This document shows positions 34,038 to 38,592 of a stretch of 38,592 nucleotides of DNA, piece after piece. The stretch covers positions 1 through 38,592 of the forward strand of contig PXRZ01000024.1 of the NCBI GenBank assembly GCA_003022945.1, in the 5' to 3' direction. Position 1 is the stretch's first letter; the number at the start of each line of letters is the position of its first letter. The position numbers and the translations under genes are program-made. The stretch comes from Halobacteriales archaeon QS_8_69_73 (lineage in GTDB: Archaea > Halobacteriota > Halobacteria > Halobacteriales > Haloarculaceae). The notes beneath the pieces were generated by a model. The model worked only from the letters and a program-made list of their open reading frames with translations. It was not told where the DNA came from and made no database searches.

Positions 34038-35333
34038 ATGACGGAGACGGTCCTGCTCGTAGGCGGCGGCGGCCGGGAACACGCCATCGCCCGCGCCGTG
34101 GACGACGCCGACGACGCGGAACTGTACGCCTGTGCCTCGAACCGCAACCCCGGTATCGACGCGCTGGCGGCGGGCGTCGAAGGGCTCGAGGAGACCGACG
34201 CCGAGGCAGTCGTCAACTACGCGGAGTCGGTCGGCGCGACGCTCGCCGTCATCGGCCCGGAGGCGGCGCTGGCGGCCGGCGTCGCCGACGCGCTGGACGA
34301 CGCCGGCGTCTACGCCTTCGGCCCCCGCGCCGAGGCGGCCCGCATCGAGACGGACAAGGCCTTCCAGCGGGAGTTCATGGCCGAACACGCGGTTCCGGGC
34401 TGTCCGGCCTTCGAGACGTTCGACGACCCCGCGGCCGCCGCCGACCACCTCCGGAACGCCGACGAGGACCTCGTCATCAAGCCGCAAGGGCTGACCGGCG
34501 GCAAGGGCGTCCGCGTCGTCGGCGACCAGCTCACGCGGGCGGAGGGCGTCGACTACATCCTCGACGGCGACTACGAGGAGTTCGTCCTCGAGGAGCGGCT
34601 CGTCGGCGAGGAGTTCACGATCCAGGCGTTCGTCGCCGACGGCTCCTACCGGGTGACGCCCGCCGTCCAGGACCACAAGCGCGCCTACGAGGGCGACGAG
34701 GGCCCCAACACCGGCGGCATGGGGTCGTACTCCGACGCGAGCTTCGAGCTGCCGTTCATGACCGAAGCCGACTACAGCGCGGCCATCAAGATAATCGACG
34801 CGGTCGTTGAGGCGCTGCCCGACTACAAGGGCGTCCTGTACGGGCAGTTCATGCTGACCGTCGAGGGGCCGAAAGTCGTGGAGTTCAACGCCCGCTTCGG
34901 CGACCCGGAGGCGATGAACACGCTACCGGCCCTGGAGACGGACTTCGTCGAGCTACTGGCGGCGGCCCGCGACGGCGAGGGGATGCCGGCCCTGGAGTTC
35001 GCCGACCGGGCGACCGTCTGCAAGTACGCCGTCCCGGACGGCTACCCGACGGACCCGACCGCCGGCGCCCGCGTGGGGGTCGACCCGGAGTCGGCCGGCG
35101 AGGCGCTGCTGTTCTACGCCAGCGTCGACGCCCGCGAGGACGGCGTCTACACGACGACCTCGCGGTCCTTCGCCGTCGTCGGCCGCGGGGAGACGGTCGC
35201 CGAGGCCGAGGCCGTCGCCGAGGACGCCCTCGAGCGGGCCGGCGAGACGGGGCTGCGGGTCCGCCACGACATCGGCACCGCCGAACTGCTCCAACGGCGT
35301 ATCGATCACATGGACGACCTGCGCGACGACTGA
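34038..35333 (+). CDS. purD: Phosphoribosylamine-glycine ligase
   Basis: A 431-residue ATP-grasp enzyme of purine synthesis that joins glycine to 5-phosphoribosylamine with ATP. The N-domain starts MTETVLLVGGGGREHAIARA and has ACASNRNPGI. The ATP-grasp region has DKAFQREFMAEHAVPGCPAF, LVIKPQGLTGGKGVRVVGD and VLEERLVGEEFTIQAFVADG. The hallmark stretch is QDHKRAYEGDEGPNTGGMGS (about residues 212-231). VVEFNARFGDPEAMNTLPAL carries the metal ligands, and the C-domain follows. All motifs are present. ATG 34038 is chosen by TATA spacing and because the family starts there. Confidence 0.96.
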   Translation: MTETVLLVGGGGREHAIARAVDDADDAELYACASNRNPGIDALAAGVEGLEETDAEAVVNYAESVGATLAVIGPEAALAAGVADALDDAGVYAFGPRAEAARIETDKAFQREFMAEHAVPGCPAFETFDDPAAAADHLRNADEDLVIKPQGLTGGKGVRVVGDQLTRAEGVDYILDGDYEEFVLEERLVGEEFTIQAFVADGSYRVTPAVQDHKRAYEGDEGPNTGGMGSYSDASFELPFMTEADYSAAIKIIDAVVEALPDYKGVLYGQFMLTVEGPKVVEFNARFGDPEAMNTLPALETDFVELLAAARDGEGMPALEFADRATVCKYAVPDGYPTDPTAGARVGVDPESAGEALLFYASVDAREDGVYTTTSRSFAVVGRGETVAEAEAVAEDALERAGETGLRVRHDIGTAELLQRRIDHMDDLRDD

Positions 35334-35469
35334 GCCCGCGGGTGCGGCCGATCCGACCGCGACATCTGCGGCGCCCGCGGCGATCCTTCGGGAGCGTCGC
35401 GGACCCCGCACGCCGATCGGAGCCGTGCCGAGTACGGGCCGCAAACCGCCTCAAGCGGGCAAACTGATC

Positions 35470-35484
35470 CGGGGAATTTCCCCG
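35470..35484 (+). promoter_or_regulatory. Operator-like palindrome upstream of the kinase gene
   Basis: CGGGGAA, one T, then TTCCCCG form a perfect 7-bp inverted repeat with a single central base, 55 bp before ATG 35539. The form suits a dimeric DNA-binding regulator. No clear TATA box was found for the kinase. Confidence 0.35.
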
Positions 35485-35538
35485 AAGGGAGGGTTCTTCA
35501 ACGCGGAAGCACACGTGTCGGTGTCGACCGGGAGAACG

Positions 35539-38193
35539 ATGGACGACCCGATCAACGTACTGCACGTCGACGACGAGGGGGATTTCGGGGAGATGGCGGC
35601 GACCTTCCTCGAACGGGAGGACGACCGCATGGCGGTCGAGACGGTCCGGAGCGCCGACGAGGGGCTCGACCGGCTCGCCGGCGGCGGATACGACTGCGTC
35701 GTCTCGGACTACGACATGCCGGACACCGACGGAATCGAGTTCCTCCGTCGCATCCGCGAGGACTGGCCGGACCTGCCGTTCATCCTGTTCACTGGCAAGG
35801 GAAGCGAGGAGATCGCCAGCGACGCCATCTCCGCCGGCGTCACCGACTACCTCCAGAAGGAGCCCGACCCGGAGCAGTACAAACTTCTGGCGAACCGCAT
35901 CGGCAACGTCGTGAGCCAGTTCCGGGCCGAACGGCGGGTCGAGGAGGAACGAGAGCGGTTTCGGGCGCTGTTCGACCGGCTCTCGCAGCCGACCGTCGAC
36001 GTCGAGTTCCAGGACGGCGAGCCGGTCATCGAGCGGGTCAACCCCGCCTTCGAGGAGACGTTCGGCTACGACGCCGACGCGGTCGTCGGCGACTCGCTCG
36101 ACGACCACATCGTCCCCGAGGACGAACTCGAGGATGCCGAACGGATCAACGACCACATCATGGACGGCGAACGGGTCGAGGCCGAGGAGGTCACGCGGAA
36201 GACCGCCGACGACCGTCGCAGGTTCCTGCTTCAGAACGCCATCTACGACGACGGGGCCGGCGGGTTCGGCATCTACACCGACGTCACCGAGCGGCGGGAA
36301 CGCGGAGCGAAGCTCGAACGGAGCCGGGAACTGCTGCGTCACACCGAACGGCTGGCGGGGGTCGGCGGCTGGGAGGCCGACGTCGAGACCGGCGAGCTGT
36401 CGTGGACCAGGGGGACGTACGCCATCCACGACCTCAACCCCGACGGGGAGTTCGAGCCGACGGTCGGGTCGGCGCTCGACTTCTATCACCCCGACGACAG
36501 GGAAACGATCGAGACGGCGGTCGAACGCTGCCGCGAACGCGGCGACTCATACGAGTGTGACCTCCGGCTGATCACCGCGTCGGGCGAACGGAAGAAGGTC
36601 CGGACGATCGGCAACCCCGTCTACGACGGCGACGAAGTAACCAAGATTCGCGGCGCGATGCGGGACATCACCGAACAGCGACGGCGCCAAGAAGAGCTCG
36701 GGCGGTACGAGACGCTGGTCGAGTACTCCCCGGAACTGCTGGTCATGCTGGACGAGGAGATGACCGTCGAGTACCAGAGCCCGCCGTCGCCGCTGATGGA
36801 GTGGGACCCGCTGGACGTCGCCGGCGATAATCCGCTGGAGAACGTCCACCCGGACGACCGCGACGAGGTCGCCGAGCAGTTCGCCCGGCTACAGCGGCAC
36901 CCCGACCGCGTCTCGACCGCCGAGTTCCGGGTGCAGGACGCCGACGGGAGGTGGCGGTGGATCGAGAGCAGCGCACAGAACTTCACCGACGACGACGCCA
37001 TCGGCGGAATCCTCGCCGCGGTCCGCGAGGTCACGCGCCGGAAGCGGCAGGAACAGGAGATCACCCGGCACAACACCGTCCTGGAGCAGTTACAGTCGAC
37101 GACGAAGACGCTGCTGGAGACGCGGGACGTCGAGCAGGCGGCACGGCACGCCATCGAGAGTATCGAGACCGTCCTGGAGTTCGACATCGCCTGCGTCTGG
37201 CTGAGCACGGACGACCAGCGTGCGCTCGAACCGGTCGCCATCTCCGAGCGCGGCCGGGAACTCGTTCCGGAGCCGCCGACGTACACCGCGGCGGCGGAGT
37301 CCATCTCCTGGGAGGTGTACCGGGAGCAGGAACTCCGGTACATCGACGACGTCCGGGCGGACGACCGGCGGTTGAACGAGGACACGCCCATCGGGAGCGA
37401 GGTGATCGTGCCGCTCGGCCGGCACGGTCTGCTGAACATCGGTGCCACCGAGCCGGACGCCTTCTCCGAACGGGACGTGGATCTCATCGAACTGTGGAGC
37501 GACACACTGGTGGTCGTCCTCGCGCGGATCACCCAACTCGAGCTGCTGCAGGAGCGGGAGACCGAACTCACCCGCGAGCGCGACCGGCTCGACGAGTTCA
37601 CCGGCGTCGTCTCCCACGACCTGCGGAGCCCGCTGAGCGTCGCCAAGGGCCGGACCGAACTTGCCGCCGCCGACTGCGACAGCGAGCACCTCGCCGACGT
37701 GCGGCGGGCGCTGACGCGGATGGAGGAGCTTCTCGACGACTCGCTGGCGCTGGCCCGACAAGGGAAGGTGGTCGGCGAGACGACCGCGGTCGACCTCGAA
37801 GACGGCGTCTCCCGGTGCTGGCAGACGGTTTCGACCGGCGAGGCGTCGCTCATCGTCGAGGGGTCGGCGACGATACGGGCGGACGAGGACCGGCTCCCGG
37901 AGATCTTCGAGAACCTCTTCCGGAACGCGATCGAGCACGGCGGCGAGTCGGTGCGGGTCACCGTCGGTTCGACCGACGACGGCTTCTACGTGGCCGACGA
38001 CGGCGCGGGGATCCCGCCCGAGGACCGGTCGCAGGTGTTCGAGAGCGGCTTCACCACGAGCGACGACGGCAGCGGATTCGGGCTGGCGATCGTCGAGCAG
38101 ATCTGCGAGGCACACGGCTGGGAGGTCGACGTGACCGAAAGCGAGGCCGGCGGCGCCCGGTTCGAGGTCACGGGCGTCGAGACGGCCGAGTGA
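35539..38193 (+). CDS. Hybrid sensor histidine kinase (REC-PAS-PAS-PAS-GAF-HisKA-HATPase)
   Basis: An 884-residue cytoplasmic signalling protein of the haloarchaeal type. An N-terminal receiver (MDDPINVLHVDDEGDFGEMA; acidic D11-D12, phospho-acceptor D57 in VVSDYDMP, T85, K107) is followed by three PAS-like repeats: about 150-270, 275-395 and 400-515, with PAC-type ends such as IYTDVTERRE, MRDITEQRR and REVTRRKR. A GAF-like domain (about 530-670) precedes HisKA with H693 in FTGVVSHDLRSPLSVAKGR, and an ATPase with FENLFRNAIEHGG, VADDGAGIP and FGLAIVEQICEAHGW. No membrane segments were seen. The input signal is unknown. A start at ATG 35539 puts REC at the N-terminus; the frame upstream is not protein-like. 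Confidence 0.94.
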   Translation: MDDPINVLHVDDEGDFGEMAATFLEREDDRMAVETVRSADEGLDRLAGGGYDCVVSDYDMPDTDGIEFLRRIREDWPDLPFILFTGKGSEEIASDAISAGVTDYLQKEPDPEQYKLLANRIGNVVSQFRAERRVEEERERFRALFDRLSQPTVDVEFQDGEPVIERVNPAFEETFGYDADAVVGDSLDDHIVPEDELEDAERINDHIMDGERVEAEEVTRKTADDRRRFLLQNAIYDDGAGGFGIYTDVTERRERGAKLERSRELLRHTERLAGVGGWEADVETGELSWTRGTYAIHDLNPDGEFEPTVGSALDFYHPDDRETIETAVERCRERGDSYECDLRLITASGERKKVRTIGNPVYDGDEVTKIRGAMRDITEQRRRQEELGRYETLVEYSPELLVMLDEEMTVEYQSPPSPLMEWDPLDVAGDNPLENVHPDDRDEVAEQFARLQRHPDRVSTAEFRVQDADGRWRWIESSAQNFTDDDAIGGILAAVREVTRRKRQEQEITRHNTVLEQLQSTTKTLLETRDVEQAARHAIESIETVLEFDIACVWLSTDDQRALEPVAISERGRELVPEPPTYTAAAESISWEVYREQELRYIDDVRADDRRLNEDTPIGSEVIVPLGRHGLLNIGATEPDAFSERDVDLIELWSDTLVVVLARITQLELLQERETELTRERDRLDEFTGVVSHDLRSPLSVAKGRTELAAADCDSEHLADVRRALTRMEELLDDSLALARQGKVVGETTAVDLEDGVSRCWQTVSTGEASLIVEGSATIRADEDRLPEIFENLFRNAIEHGGESVRVTVGSTDDGFYVADDGAGIPPEDRSQVFESGFTTSDDGSGFGLAIVEQICEAHGWEVDVTESEAGGARFEVTGVETAE

Positions 38194-38286
38194 CCGGTCC
38201 GCGACCCGTCGGTGCGCCGCCTCCGTCGCTCGCCCCGGTGCGGGAGGGGTTTCCGGGCTCGGGGCTCGGTGCCCCCTCGCCCCGGC

Positions 38287-38592
38287 CTACGCGTCGCTGG
38301 CGGCGAGCTCCTCGAGGGCCGTCTCGGCGGTCTCGATGGCCCGCTCGCGCTCGGCGGGGTAGGCCTCGACCTTCCCGCGGAGCATCAGCCCGTCGCCGAG
38401 CCCGACGTCGCCGTTGTAAGCGGCCTGCTTGTCGAGGCCGAGGAAGAACGCGCAGTTGTCGTCGATCCGTCCGTCGAGCTCGTCGAGGAGGCCGTCGAGG
38501 TCGTCCATCTCGGCCAGCCGCGAGAGGACGTGTCTCACCTCGTCGGCCCGCTCCAGCCGGACCGACAGCACGAGGATGCGGTCGCCGTTGTG
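38287..38592 (-). CDS. COG1325 RNA-binding protein, 3' part
   Basis: The gene is cut by the right edge. The frame is open to base 38592 and ends at TAG 38287-38289. The visible 101 residues contain ILVLSVRLERADEVRHVLSR, RIDDNCAFFLGLDKQAAYNG and LMLRGKVEAYPAERERAIET, matching the archaeal COG1325 family (predicted exosome-associated or RNA-binding subunit; fold related to Rib-PAPD-type proteins). The function is predicted only from the family. It is tail-to-tail with the kinase gene, separated by 93 bp that shows nothing else. In many archaea this gene is near other RNA-processing genes, which would be outside the window. Confidence 0.8.
   Translation of the reverse strand, partial: HNGDRILVLSVRLERADEVRHVLSRLAEMDDLDGLLDELDGRIDDNCAFFLGLDKQAAYNGDVGLGDGLMLRGKVEAYPAERERAIETAETALEELAASDA

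Overview
The window is chromosomal DNA from a haloarchaeon (class Halobacteria). GC is very high, the proteins are strongly acidic, exported proteins carry twin-arginine lipoprotein signals, and the replication clamp loader (RfcL) is archaeal. Many genes have a TATA-like box centred 26-28 nt upstream of the start codon, which predicts leaderless mRNAs. I found no tRNA, rRNA or CRISPR array.

Layout. 1-3.1 kb: 3' part of carB, ending against what looks like a TnpB (IS1341-type) right-end remnant, then a small ORF. 3.1-4.9 kb: a small membrane protein and rfcL. 4.9-8.1 kb (minus): a polar amino-acid ABC transporter operon (binding protein, permease, ATPase, permease). Its binding protein reads as a circular permutation and its last permease has lost the EAA loop with a frame change. 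8.35-13.2 kb: malic enzyme with a phosphotransacetylase-like tail, a haem A synthase-like protein, a broken metallo-beta-lactamase gene and phosphoglycolate phosphatase. 13.4-17.6 kb: GTPBP1-like GTPase, HAD hydrolase, HD phosphohydrolase and a class I/II aminotransferase. 17.7-20.4 kb: an Hsp20-UbiB/ABC1 pair between two copies of a dispersed intergenic repeat. 20.45-25.65 kb: two moeA genes (plain MoeA and a MoeA-PBP fusion) separated by an AT-richer island of about 1.8 kb with a lipoprotein and gene debris. 25.7-29.9 kb: membrane protein, secreted serpin, small protein, HAD phosphatase, pterin carbinolamine dehydratase and a membrane J-domain protein. 29.9-30.55 kb: a non-coding tract with more copies of the dispersed repeat and a run of triloop hairpins. 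30.55-38.6 kb: thioredoxin, a DUF255 thioredoxin-fold protein, a Tat lipoprotein, purD, a hybrid REC-PAS-GAF histidine kinase and the end of a COG1325 RNA-binding protein gene.

Most genes are housekeeping: pyrimidine and purine synthesis (carB, purD), replication (rfcL), molybdenum cofactor (two moeA), central carbon metabolism and protein quality control. The most unusual signals are the permuted binding protein, the hairpin-rich repeat family (one member lies in frame inside moeA), and the cluster of genes with internal deletions or frameshifts. The last could be genuine decay or assembly error, and sequence alone cannot decide.
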